Source: Candidatus Aminicenantota bacterium
GTDB lineage: Bacteria > Acidobacteriota > Aminicenantia > Aminicenantales > Aminicenantaceae
Assembly: GCA_023135995.1 (NCBI GenBank)
Contig: JAGLRY010000299.1
Coordinates: 1 to 10,084 of the forward strand
Direction: 5' to 3'
DNA length: 10,084 bases
This document shows positions 1-5,750 of this stretch, one piece after another. Under the pieces are notes generated by a model. The model was given only the letters and a program-made list of their open reading frames with translations. It had not been told where the DNA came from and ran no database searches. The first letter of the stretch is position 1, and each line of letters starts with the position of its first letter. Position numbers and translations under genes: made by a program.

Positions 1-43
1 TTTTATGAATAGTTCAGGTTAATTACTATCTCTAAATATAGAT

Positions 44-70
44 AAGTATTTTAAAGGGCAAAAAATACTT
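44..70. repeat. AT-rich perfect inverted repeat (hairpin)
   Basis: AAGTATTTT at 44-52 pairs exactly with AAAATACTT at 62-70, giving a 9-bp stem and a 9-nt loop. No U-run follows on either strand, so it is not a typical intrinsic terminator. It could end a gene lying left of the window or be a protein-binding site. Its function is unknown. Confidence 0.45.
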
Positions 71-107
71 CTGCAAGTTAATAATTTATTCAATAGAGTT
101 GGTGTGT

Positions 108-142
108 TTGATGTTTCTGTATCATAAAGTCTAAAATAGACT
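108..142 (+). promoter_or_regulatory. Candidate promoter with palindrome over the -10 box, upstream of porin gene
   Basis: TTGATG (108-113) and TAAAAT (132-137) are spaced by 18 bp, a plausible housekeeping-sigma promoter that would start transcription near 144 and give a leader of about 90 nt. A perfect palindrome, AGTCTA-AAA-TAGACT (128-142), covers the -10 box. A further GTCTA half-site lies at 152-156. This is the arrangement expected of a repressor operator, but AT-rich DNA gives such matches easily and the -35 box is weak. Confidence 0.35.
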
Positions 143-209
143 AATCTATGTGTCTATTTAATAAGATCGAAGCTGGAAATAGTTTTTCTGGAGGTCTTTT
201 TTCTGAGTG

Positions 210-223
210 TTGATAACAATCAA
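210..223. promoter_or_regulatory. FNR/CRP-type binding site (exact TTGAT-N4-ATCAA)
   Basis: The 14-mer TTGATAACAATCAA matches the FNR consensus TTGAT-N4-ATCAA at all ten fixed positions. It ends 12 nt before the porin ATG and directly abuts the purine-rich ribosome-binding region (224-231). With the promoter proposed at 108-137 it would lie downstream of the transcription start, where a bound regulator would repress. Regulation by oxygen or redox state is an inference from the motif only. Confidence 0.5.
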
Positions 224-235
224 AGAGAAGGTGTA

Positions 236-1258
236 ATGAGAAAATTAAGTGTCTTTTTTTGGATAGTTTTGGTTACTGCAATACTGCCAACTTTTCTTCA
301 ATCGCAAGGAACTTTCAAAGGCTACATGTTGGGCGAATACTACTACGTGCCCAAACACCATGATGATGATATCCAAGGCCGTCACGGATTCTGGTTCCGA
401 AGGATTTACTTCACATATGACAATGAACTAGCCGAAAATATGAAAATGCGTCTCAGGTTTGAATTGAATTCTCCTGGAGAGTATCTCGAATCTCGGTTAC
501 TGACTCCATACGTCAAAGATGCTTGGCTGAACTACAATCTCGGTGGGATCGGCCATGAACTCATTGCAGGGATCCAACCATCTCCGACTTTCAGTAATAT
601 CATGGATATTTGGGGATACAGAGCCTTAGAAAAACCTCCTTGTGATCTTCAGAGATTTGCTTCAACAAGGGATCTTGGAGTCGCTCTTCAAGGGAATCTT
701 AACAGCGGAAAAACAATAACATACCATGTAATGTATGGGAATGGATCTGCAAATAAATCAGAAGTTAATAGAGGAAAAATCATTTATACACAATTCGGAT
801 TCAGGCCTGTTAAAGGGCTATATCTTGAACTCTATGCGGATTATGAAACCGGAGATGAAGATCAAAGGAATTATATGCTTCAGGGATTCGCTTCCTACAC
901 TGAAGATTGGGGAAGGATCGGAATCCAGTACGCATGTCTGCATCTTAAATCTGATGATGACAAAGAAACTTTAGATCTTTTTTCAGTTTTTTCTGTACTG
1001 AAAGTTTCGAAAAAAGTGGAATGTATAGTGCGGTATGACAAGATGTTCGACGCAAACCCTCAAGCAGATAATATTCCCTATATTCGCTTTTCTCCTGATG
1101 CTCCTTCAAATCTGATGATTGGAGCTCTCAGTTGGCAAGCGGCAAAAAATGTGTGGATTATTCCCAATATCAAATATGTTTTTTACAGCATTCCAGACGA
1201 AGGAGTAAAACCAAGTGATGACCTTTACTTGAACATGACACTCTGGTTCAAATTCTAA
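236..1258 (+). CDS. Outer-membrane beta-barrel protein, Porin O/P-like
   Basis: The product is 340 residues. It opens with a signal peptide (MRK, hydrophobic stretch about residues 4-20, likely cleavage near LQS-QG at 23-24). The rest alternates polar and aromatic residues in short strands and ends WFKF, the C-terminal phenylalanine typical of barrel proteins inserted by the BAM machinery. The segments with FRRIYFTYD (54-62), DAWLNY (95-100), the IAGIQPSPTF turn (110-119) and SRDLGV-like TRDLGV (144-149) resemble the phosphate-selective porin O/P family layout, and the length is slightly short for that family. A His/Asp-rich patch HHDDD (41-45) probably sits in a loop. The ATG at 236 follows GAAGG (227-231). 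The neighbour arsC lies 36 bp downstream, which would fit an oxyanion channel, but substrate specificity cannot be read from the sequence. Barrel protein: fairly sure. Porin family: moderate. Confidence 0.7.
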   Translation: MRKLSVFFWIVLVTAILPTFLQSQGTFKGYMLGEYYYVPKHHDDDIQGRHGFWFRRIYFTYDNELAENMKMRLRFELNSPGEYLESRLLTPYVKDAWLNYNLGGIGHELIAGIQPSPTFSNIMDIWGYRALEKPPCDLQRFASTRDLGVALQGNLNSGKTITYHVMYGNGSANKSEVNRGKIIYTQFGFRPVKGLYLELYADYETGDEDQRNYMLQGFASYTEDWGRIGIQYACLHLKSDDDKETLDLFSVFSVLKVSKKVECIVRYDKMFDANPQADNIPYIRFSPDAPSNLMIGALSWQAAKNVWIIPNIKYVFYSIPDEGVKPSDDLYLNMTLWFKF

Positions 1259-1294
1259 ATTGAGATCTTTAAATTTTATGATTTTTACAGAAGG

Positions 1295-1726
1295 ATGAAC
1301 AAAAAGAATGATAAGAAAAAAGTCCTCTTCATCTGCACCCACAATTCCGCGCGTTCGCAAATGGCCGAAGGTTTGTTAAAGACCTTGTTTGGAGACTATT
1401 ATGAAGTCCATAGCGCTGGCACGACTCCCTCGAGTATCAATCCTAATGCTATTCAAGTTATGGAGGAGATCGGTATAGATATTTCCTCTCACCGCTCTAA
1501 AAACGTGAGTGAATTCATGAATGTCCAATTCGATTATGTGATCACTGTCTGTGATCAGGCTAAGGAGTCTTGCCCCTTTTTCCCTGGAGGAATTATTATT
1601 CATAAAGGATTCAAGGATCCTGCTCAAGCAGATGGGAGACAGAAAGATATTTTGAGAGAATTCCGTAAATCTAGAGACGAGATAAAATCTTGGCTTGTTG
1701 AAGCGTTCAAACCCAAAAAGGATTGA
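1295..1726 (+). CDS. arsC: Arsenate reductase, thioredoxin-coupled (LMW-PTP fold)
   Basis: This 143-residue protein belongs to the low-molecular-weight tyrosine-phosphatase-fold arsenate reductases, which reduce As(V) to As(III) in the cytoplasm through a three-cysteine relay that thioredoxin resets. The P-loop CTHNSARS starts with nucleophile Cys14 and contains Arg20. The relay cysteines are Cys86 and Cys93 in VCDQAKESC, followed by the acid loop with Asp108-Pro109 (GFKDPA). All three cysteines separate it from plain tyrosine phosphatases. The length is normal for the family. The start is slightly odd: GAAGG (1290-1294) touches the ATG with no spacer, yet no better in-frame start exists and the P-loop follows closely. 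No arsR, arsB or acr3 is in view, so it is a lone arsC, possibly co-transcribed with the porin gene. A role in general thiol or phosphate-ester chemistry is possible but less likely. Confidence 0.88.
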   Translation: MNKKNDKKKVLFICTHNSARSQMAEGLLKTLFGDYYEVHSAGTTPSSINPNAIQVMEEIGIDISSHRSKNVSEFMNVQFDYVITVCDQAKESCPFFPGGIIIHKGFKDPAQADGRQKDILREFRKSRDEIKSWLVEAFKPKKD

Positions 1727-1779
1727 GGCAGCGAAAAATTTTTTTCCTATTAATCTCTTTACACTTCTTGCGTTTCCAA

Positions 1780-1798
1780 TTTTGCGTTTTACGCAAAA
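1780..1798. promoter_or_regulatory. Perfect palindrome (operator candidate) over the dsrC promoter
   Basis: TTTTGCGT (1780-1787), TTT, ACGCAAAA (1791-1798) form an 8-bp perfect inverted repeat centred on 1789 that spans the proposed -35 box. A direct copy of the left half, TTGCGTTT, lies 14 bp upstream at 1768-1775. The placement suits a dimeric repressor. The regulator is not identifiable from the motif. The same palindrome could act as a weak hairpin behind arsC. Confidence 0.5.
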
Positions 1799-1816
1799 AT
1801 AGATGTATATTATAAT
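1788..1816 (+). promoter_or_regulatory. Promoter for dsrC-dsrM-dsrK
   Basis: TTTACG (1788-1793) and a perfect TATAAT (1811-1816) are separated by 17 bp, so transcription should begin near 1823, about 25 nt before the dsrC ATG. A strong ribosome-binding site AAGGAG follows at 1836-1841, six bases before that ATG. Confidence 0.6.
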
Positions 1817-1847
1817 CTCGCGTTAAAATTGACTGAAGGAGCGATCG

Positions 1848-2168
1848 ATGCCCGAACTCGATGTCGGCGGAAAGACATATGAACTGAATGAAGAGGGTTT
1901 CATGCAGAAACCAGACGAATGGAATGAAGAAGTCGCCTCGGCTCTCGCCAAAGCAGAGGAAGGCTTGGATGAACTAACCGAGGACCACTGGAAAGTCATC
2001 AACTACATCAGAGGTTATTATCTAGAGAAAAATTTAGCGCCCATGGTCCGAAAAGTTTGCAAGAACTCCGGGTTCTCCTTGAAGCACATCTTTGAGCTCT
2101 TTCCCTCTGGTCCTGCCAAGGGTGCGTGTAAACTTGCCGGTCTTCCCAAGCCTGATGGTTGTGTTTAA
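1848..2168 (+). CDS. dsrC: DsrC-type sulfur carrier (DsrC/TusE family)
   Basis: The product is 106 residues, the normal family size. It starts with the characteristic beta-hairpin (VGGKTYELNEEGF) and contains helix segments with EDHWKVINYIRGYY (45-58). The flexible C-terminal arm, KGACKLAGLPKPDGCV, carries both functional cysteines: Cys105 as the penultimate residue and Cys94 eleven residues earlier (C-X10-C). Having both marks a true DsrC rather than a single-cysteine TusE. In dissimilatory sulfur metabolism DsrC carries sulfur as a trisulfide between the two cysteines and is recycled by DsrMK; in tRNA thiolation TusE relays persulfide. A third cysteine is Cys71. It leads a three-gene unit with DsrM-like and DsrK-like proteins, which supports a DsrC-to-membrane electron link. 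No dsrAB is in the window. Family assignment is very secure; the physiological role is not. Confidence 0.9.
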   Translation: MPELDVGGKTYELNEEGFMQKPDEWNEEVASALAKAEEGLDELTEDHWKVINYIRGYYLEKNLAPMVRKVCKNSGFSLKHIFELFPSGPAKGACKLAGLPKPDGCV

Positions 2169-2209
2169 GTTATTCAGAACCATAAACAAGCCCTTATAGG
2201 TAACATCTC

Positions 2210-2887
2210 ATGAGCGACTTCCTATATATTCTCCAGAATGAAGTTCAAATTATCGCTCTTTCTTTCCTCGGGATTGTGTATGTCATCAGAGTGATATGGC
2301 TTTTCCGGTTCCAATCTCAGAGAGAAAGGACTTATCCAGCGGGGAGTGAGAATTCGGGGATTCTGCTATCCATGATGACTATCGCCATGCCCTGGGCGAT
2401 GGAATCCATCCGCAAAAAACCAGGGTTCTATGTGCAATTCGCCATCTTCCACCTCGGGGTGATTGCGGCCATTACTGCCACATTCATCATCCCGTATTGG
2501 CCCCAACTCTTTGAATCCAGGGGCTGCGTCGTCCTTTTTCAAATCTTAGTAGGAGCGGCTTTTTTTGTGGGAGTTATGAGGCTCTTTAGACGCATCACAA
2601 ATCCTGCGGTCCGGCTCATCAGCACTGCGGATGATTATTTTTCGCTCGTTTTAATGACTGTTTATTTTGCTGTGGCAGTTTGGGCCATCCCAAACACCTA
2701 CGAAAAGAACGAGTGGCCTCTGATCCTATTCTTTGCTTTAACAGCCTTTTTCCTCGTCTATGTCCCTTTCTCCAAGATCGGTCACTATCTCTACTATCCC
2801 TTTACCCGGTTTTTTATCGGAAGGACCATGGGACACAGGGGAGTGGGTCAAAGAATAATTAGAAAAACCGCAGGAGAGGGACGTTGA
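2210..2887 (+). CDS. dsrM: DsrM-like membrane cytochrome b (NarI-type) subunit
   Basis: The 225-residue protein has about five membrane segments (roughly 11-32, 73-95, 108-124, 144-160, 168-187), as in the NarI/DsrM/HdrE group that passes electrons between quinones and a cytoplasmic iron-sulfur partner through heme b. VPFSKIGHYLYYPFTRF (185-201) resembles the C-terminal heme-ligand region of this family. Only three histidines exist: His81 at the start of segment 2, His192 just after segment 5, and His209. NarI binds two hemes with four histidines, so this protein can hold one bis-His heme at most by that scheme. The ATG has only a weak upstream TAGG (2197-2200). The stop overlaps the next start by 4 bp, implying coupled synthesis with its DsrK-like partner. 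TmcC or another HdrE-like subunit is an alternative name; the dsrC next door favours DsrM. Confidence 0.68.
   Translation: MSDFLYILQNEVQIIALSFLGIVYVIRVIWLFRFQSQRERTYPAGSENSGILLSMMTIAMPWAMESIRKKPGFYVQFAIFHLGVIAAITATFIIPYWPQLFESRGCVVLFQILVGAAFFVGVMRLFRRITNPAVRLISTADDYFSLVLMTVYFAVAVWAIPNTYEKNEWPLILFFALTAFFLVYVPFSKIGHYLYYPFTRFFIGRTMGHRGVGQRIIRKTAGEGR
2872..2876 (+). promoter_or_regulatory. Ribosome-binding site fixing the TTG start of dsrK
   Basis: AGGAG lies seven bases before TTG at 2884, inside the end of dsrM. TTG and the dsrM stop TGA share the four bases TTGA (2884-2887), so translation of the two genes is probably coupled. Confidence 0.7.
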
Positions 2888-4314
2888 GCAAGCAGTCGGG
2901 ACGAACAAAGATAGACATCGCAGATGTCCTCAATCTCCCCCTGGAGACCAAATCTCAAGAAGAAGCCAAAGAAAAGAAACTTTCATCGTTCACCGAAGGA
3001 CGACTCAAAGTCTACGACTCGAACATAAATAATGTAGATATATTCCTAAAACTCCTCAGCGAAAGGGTCAACCGACAGCTTGCTTCCTCAATGGTGGGCT
3101 GTGTTCATTGCGGGATGTGTGCGGAATCCTGCCACTATGTTCTGGCACGACCGGATGATCCTACGATGACACCAGCCTACAAAGCGGACAAGATCCGAAG
3201 GATATTCAAGAGGCACATGGACTGGACAGGACGTATCTTTCCCTGGTGGGTGCATGCGGATATACCCAGGGATGATGAGGATCTGAACCGCCTGAAAAAC
3301 ATTGTTTTTGGCACATGCAGTGCCTGCCGACGTTGCACGATGAACTGCCCTATGGGTGTGGATACAGCGCTTTTGATCAGGCTTGCCAGAGGTATCCTCA
3401 CAGAGCTAGGTATCGTGCCTGAAGGTGTTTTTAATGTGAGCCGCGACACCTGGGAAACGGGGAATCAGATGGCTGTCTCCGAAGAGGATTATTTGGAGAC
3501 TCTGGATTGGATGAAAGAGGAGCTCCAGGAGGAGTTAGAAATCCCTGAAATTGATATTCCTGTGGACAAAAAATACTGTGATTTCATGTATACCATTAAT
3601 CCCAGAGAGATTAAGTTCGATCCGAGGTCTATAGCGGATGCAGCTAAGATCTTCCATTTTGCCGGTGAGAGATGGACAATGCCGAGCTGGGGGTGGGACC
3701 AGACGAACTTCGGCCTATTCTCGGGAGATGACAGATTGGGAGGCTTTGTGGCCAAAAACCTCTACGAAGCCGCTGTAAATCTTCGTGCGAGACGTATTGT
3801 CATTTCCGAGTGTGGTCATGGCTACCGTTCCTCTCGCTGGGAAGGATACAACTGGGCAGAGTATGACCAAAACATTCCCTCCGAGTCGGTTGTTCTTACG
3901 CTGATGCGCTACATTCAAGAAGGACGTATCAAAGTCGACCCTTCGAAAAATCAAGAACCGGTCACCTTTCACGATTCCTGCAATGTTGCCCGTTCAGGAG
4001 ACCTAGTGGATGAGCCCCGCTGGATACTCGAACGCACCTGTTCGGATTTTAGAGAGATGTCTCCCAATCGAAAAGAGAATTTTTGTTGTACGGGGGGGAG
4101 TGGTCTACTTTCGATGGCAGAGTACAAACCTTTGCGCATGGAAGTTGCTGAGCTCAAGGCCGAACAGCTCAAAGCCACAGGGGCAAAACTCGTGTGCACA
4201 ATCTGCCACAACTGTGTCGATGGATTGACAGATGTGATCAAGCACTACGAGCTTGATATGAAGGTGGTCCAGATCATTGAACTCGTTGCTAATGCTCTTG
4301 TTATCGATCCTTAA
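2884..4314 (+). CDS. dsrK: DsrK/HdrD-like iron-sulfur protein with CCG catalytic domain
   Basis: This 476-residue cytoplasmic protein has two ferredoxin-type [4Fe-4S] motifs, C73-x2-C76-x2-C79-x3-C83 and C145-x2-C148-x2-C151-x3-C155. A C-terminal CCG domain reads C366-x34-C401-C402-x35-C438-x2-C441, the pattern that holds the noncubane cluster cleaving heterodisulfides in HdrB/HdrD and assigned to DsrK. The first CCG repeat is degenerate (lone Cys232 and Cys310 regions), as usual in DsrK. No signal peptide or membrane segment is present; it should dock on the DsrM-like subunit and exchange electrons between menaquinone and a thiol substrate, presumably DsrC. The start is TTG with AGGAG seven bases upstream, overlapping dsrM by four bases. 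The N-terminal 65 residues before the first cluster are charged and of no clear domain. HdrD, TmcB and generic lactate-utilisation CCG proteins are alternatives; dsrC linkage favours DsrK. Confidence 0.75.
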   Translation: MSKQSGRTKIDIADVLNLPLETKSQEEAKEKKLSSFTEGRLKVYDSNINNVDIFLKLLSERVNRQLASSMVGCVHCGMCAESCHYVLARPDDPTMTPAYKADKIRRIFKRHMDWTGRIFPWWVHADIPRDDEDLNRLKNIVFGTCSACRRCTMNCPMGVDTALLIRLARGILTELGIVPEGVFNVSRDTWETGNQMAVSEEDYLETLDWMKEELQEELEIPEIDIPVDKKYCDFMYTINPREIKFDPRSIADAAKIFHFAGERWTMPSWGWDQTNFGLFSGDDRLGGFVAKNLYEAAVNLRARRIVISECGHGYRSSRWEGYNWAEYDQNIPSESVVLTLMRYIQEGRIKVDPSKNQEPVTFHDSCNVARSGDLVDEPRWILERTCSDFREMSPNRKENFCCTGGSGLLSMAEYKPLRMEVAELKAEQLKATGAKLVCTICHNCVDGLTDVIKHYELDMKVVQIIELVANALVIDP

Positions 4315-4498
4315 TCTGGATTATTCATAAAAAATGCCGATACTCATTATCATTTTCATAGCATCAGTATATTCTACTGTTTAAGCGGAATACCTAAACA
4401 GCTTCTCATCCTCAAACTTCACATCAGCTTCATGGGCCACCTCCTTGCTGCTGCAGCACCCAACCCGACCTCCCAATCAACTCGTGAATAATCCAGAT
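4314..4498. mobile_element. MITE-like element with 15-bp terminal inverted repeats
   Basis: AATCTGGATTATTCA (4313-4327) recurs as its exact reverse complement at 4485-4499. Taking ATCTGG...CCAGAT as the ends, the 185-bp element is flanked on both sides by TTA (4311-4313 and 4499-4501), a possible 3-bp target duplication. The left repeat lies on the stop codon of dsrK. The interior has no credible ORF. It looks like a non-autonomous miniature element or the remnant of an insertion sequence. Single ends of the same sequence recur at 5687-5707 and 10068-10084. Confidence 0.55.
4377..4401. repeat. Small hairpin inside the inverted-repeat element
   Basis: CTGTTTA (4377-4383) pairs with TAAACAG (4395-4401) around an 11-nt loop. 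No T-run follows, so it is a poor terminator candidate. It could be internal structure of the element. Confidence 0.3.
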
Positions 4499-4631
4499 TT
4501 AGCTTAATGGTTGGAAGAATAACAAACACCTATCACTAGAACTTTAAATATTTCCCTATTTAATTTATAGGAACACACTGGAAACAAGCGCATTTTTGTG
4601 TTAACCTGCAAAAAAATCAGGAGTGATAGAA
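4499..4631. other. AT-rich leader region of cysteine synthase gene
   Basis: Together with the preceding element this makes a 317-bp gap without a gene. No ORF, RNA gene or convincing -35/-10 pair was seen in this part; candidate boxes such as TTGGAA at 4511-4516 have no properly spaced partner. The only clear signal is the ribosome-binding site at 4619-4623. Confidence 0.4.
4619..4623 (+). promoter_or_regulatory. Ribosome-binding site deciding the cysK start
   Basis: AGGAG ends on the G of an in-frame GTG at 4623, so that codon cannot be the start. The next in-frame GTG at 4632 has an ideal 8-base spacing and gives the normal family N-terminus MKVYENVLELIGHTPL. Confidence 0.75.
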
Positions 4632-5687
4632 GTGAAAGTTTATGAAAATGTTCTGGAATTGATCGGTCATACACCCTTGGTGAAGCTTAATAGAATGACA
4701 GAAGGAATAGAGGCGAAAATTCTAGCAAAACTGGAGTTTTACAATCCTACAGGAAGTGTGAAGGACCGCATAGGCCTTGCCATGATCGAGGATGCAGAGA
4801 AGCGGGGGATCATAAAAAAAGGTGACAGCATCGTCGAACCAACGAGCGGGAACACCGGAACGAGCCTGGCATTGGTCTGTGCATTGAAGGGATACCGAAT
4901 GATCGCTGTCATGCCAGAGCAGATGAGTCAAGAGCGAAAAGACATGATAAGGGCGTTTGGAGCGGAGATCGTTCTTGTCCCCAGTCAAGGCGAAGCTGAA
5001 CCGGGAACGTTCAACGTGGAAGATCTCGAAGCCACGTTGGCGGAATCCGAGGAATTGGCATCTCTTCCTCATCATTACATGCCTAACCAGTTTGCAAATC
5101 CCAGCAACACTCTCGTGCATCAAGAAACCACAGCCGAAGAGATCTGGGAAGATACCGGTGGTCAATTGGATGCTTTTGTTGCTGGGGTGGGAACCTCAGG
5201 AACGGCTATGGGAGTGAGCATGGGTTTGAAAGAAAAAAATCCAAACATAAAAATATACGTCATAGAACCCGCCAGCTCAGCAGTCCTTTCTGGAGAAGAT
5301 CCCGGGTACCATAGGATCCAGGGGATAGGAGAGGGTTTTATCCCCAACCTTTTCTGCCACGAAAATTGTGATGGAGTTATCAAAGTATCAGATGTAGAAG
5401 CCAAAGCGACAGCATGCCGACTCTCTCGATTAGAAGGAATCTTTTCAGGATATTCAGCCGGCGCGAATGTTTTCGCCAGTTTAAAGCTTGGCCAAAAGCT
5501 TGGAAAAGGAAAGACAATCGTTACAGTTATCCCGGATACAGGGATGAAATATTTGAGTACAGAGCTTTTTCGCAGAACGCCGGAAATTTGTACAATACAT
5601 TGTTGCACATTAGAAAATCCAGAAGCACGGCAAGAGTGTTTAAGACAACAGGGCGCTTCGCGATGTTGTGTACTTGAGCCCTGTTAA
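4632..5687 (+). CDS. cysK: Cysteine synthase (O-acetylserine sulfhydrylase) with Cys-rich C-terminal tail
   Basis: This fold-type II PLP enzyme makes cysteine from O-acetylserine and sulfide in the cytoplasm. Hallmarks: IGHTPLVKL (11-19), the PLP lysine Lys44 in PTGSVKDR, the substrate loop TSGNTG (71-76), the phosphate-binding GVGTSGT (186-192 region), EGIFSGYSAGAN (268-279) and PDTGMKYLST (301-310). The catalytic core ends near residue 315. After it comes a tail of about 35 residues with seven cysteines (320, 324, 325, 336, 345, 346, 351), including two CC pairs and a cysteine as the very last residue. Ordinary CysK stops soon after the YLST motif, so the tail is an addition that might bind metal or iron-sulfur, or carry sulfur. 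The GTG start at 4632 is chosen from ribosome-binding-site spacing. Cystathionine beta-synthase is possible, since these enzymes are close. It lies convergent to a cysteine desulfurase. Confidence 0.85.
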   Translation: MKVYENVLELIGHTPLVKLNRMTEGIEAKILAKLEFYNPTGSVKDRIGLAMIEDAEKRGIIKKGDSIVEPTSGNTGTSLALVCALKGYRMIAVMPEQMSQERKDMIRAFGAEIVLVPSQGEAEPGTFNVEDLEATLAESEELASLPHHYMPNQFANPSNTLVHQETTAEEIWEDTGGQLDAFVAGVGTSGTAMGVSMGLKEKNPNIKIYVIEPASSAVLSGEDPGYHRIQGIGEGFIPNLFCHENCDGVIKVSDVEAKATACRLSRLEGIFSGYSAGANVFASLKLGQKLGKGKTIVTVIPDTGMKYLSTELFRRTPEICTIHCCTLENPEARQECLRQQGASRCCVLEPC

Positions 5688-5707
5688 ATCTGAATTATTC
5701 ATAAAAT
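5687..5707. repeat. Solo copy of the inverted-repeat element end
   Basis: AATCTGAATTATTCATAAAA at 5687-5706 matches the left end of the 4314-4498 element (4313-4332) at 19 of 20 positions. As at dsrK, it begins on the last base of a TAA stop codon. No opposite end was found nearby. Confidence 0.5.
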
Positions 5708-5750
5708 CTGCTGCCAAATTTATACATTAAAAGCATTCCATATTTTATGA
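5699..5750. terminator. Possible bidirectional terminator between convergent genes
   Basis: TCATAAAAT (5699-5707) is the exact reverse complement of ATTTTATGA (5742-5750), the latter overlapping the stop of the leftward desulfurase gene. The 9-bp stem is AT-rich and the loop is 34 nt, so it would be a weak terminator. Its place between two converging genes is the main support. Confidence 0.3.

Noticed and set aside
1727..1760. Intrinsic terminator behind arsC
   Set aside because: There is an A-run followed by a T-run, but no GC-rich stem precedes it.
1848..2168. TusE (tRNA 2-thiouridine relay) as the name for the small sulfur carrier
   Set aside because: Both C-terminal cysteines are present and dsrMK-like genes follow, which favours DsrC; a TusE-like role is still not excluded.
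4623..4631. Upstream GTG start for the cysteine synthase
   Set aside because: The codon overlaps the ribosome-binding site AGGAG; the GTG at 4632 is correctly spaced.
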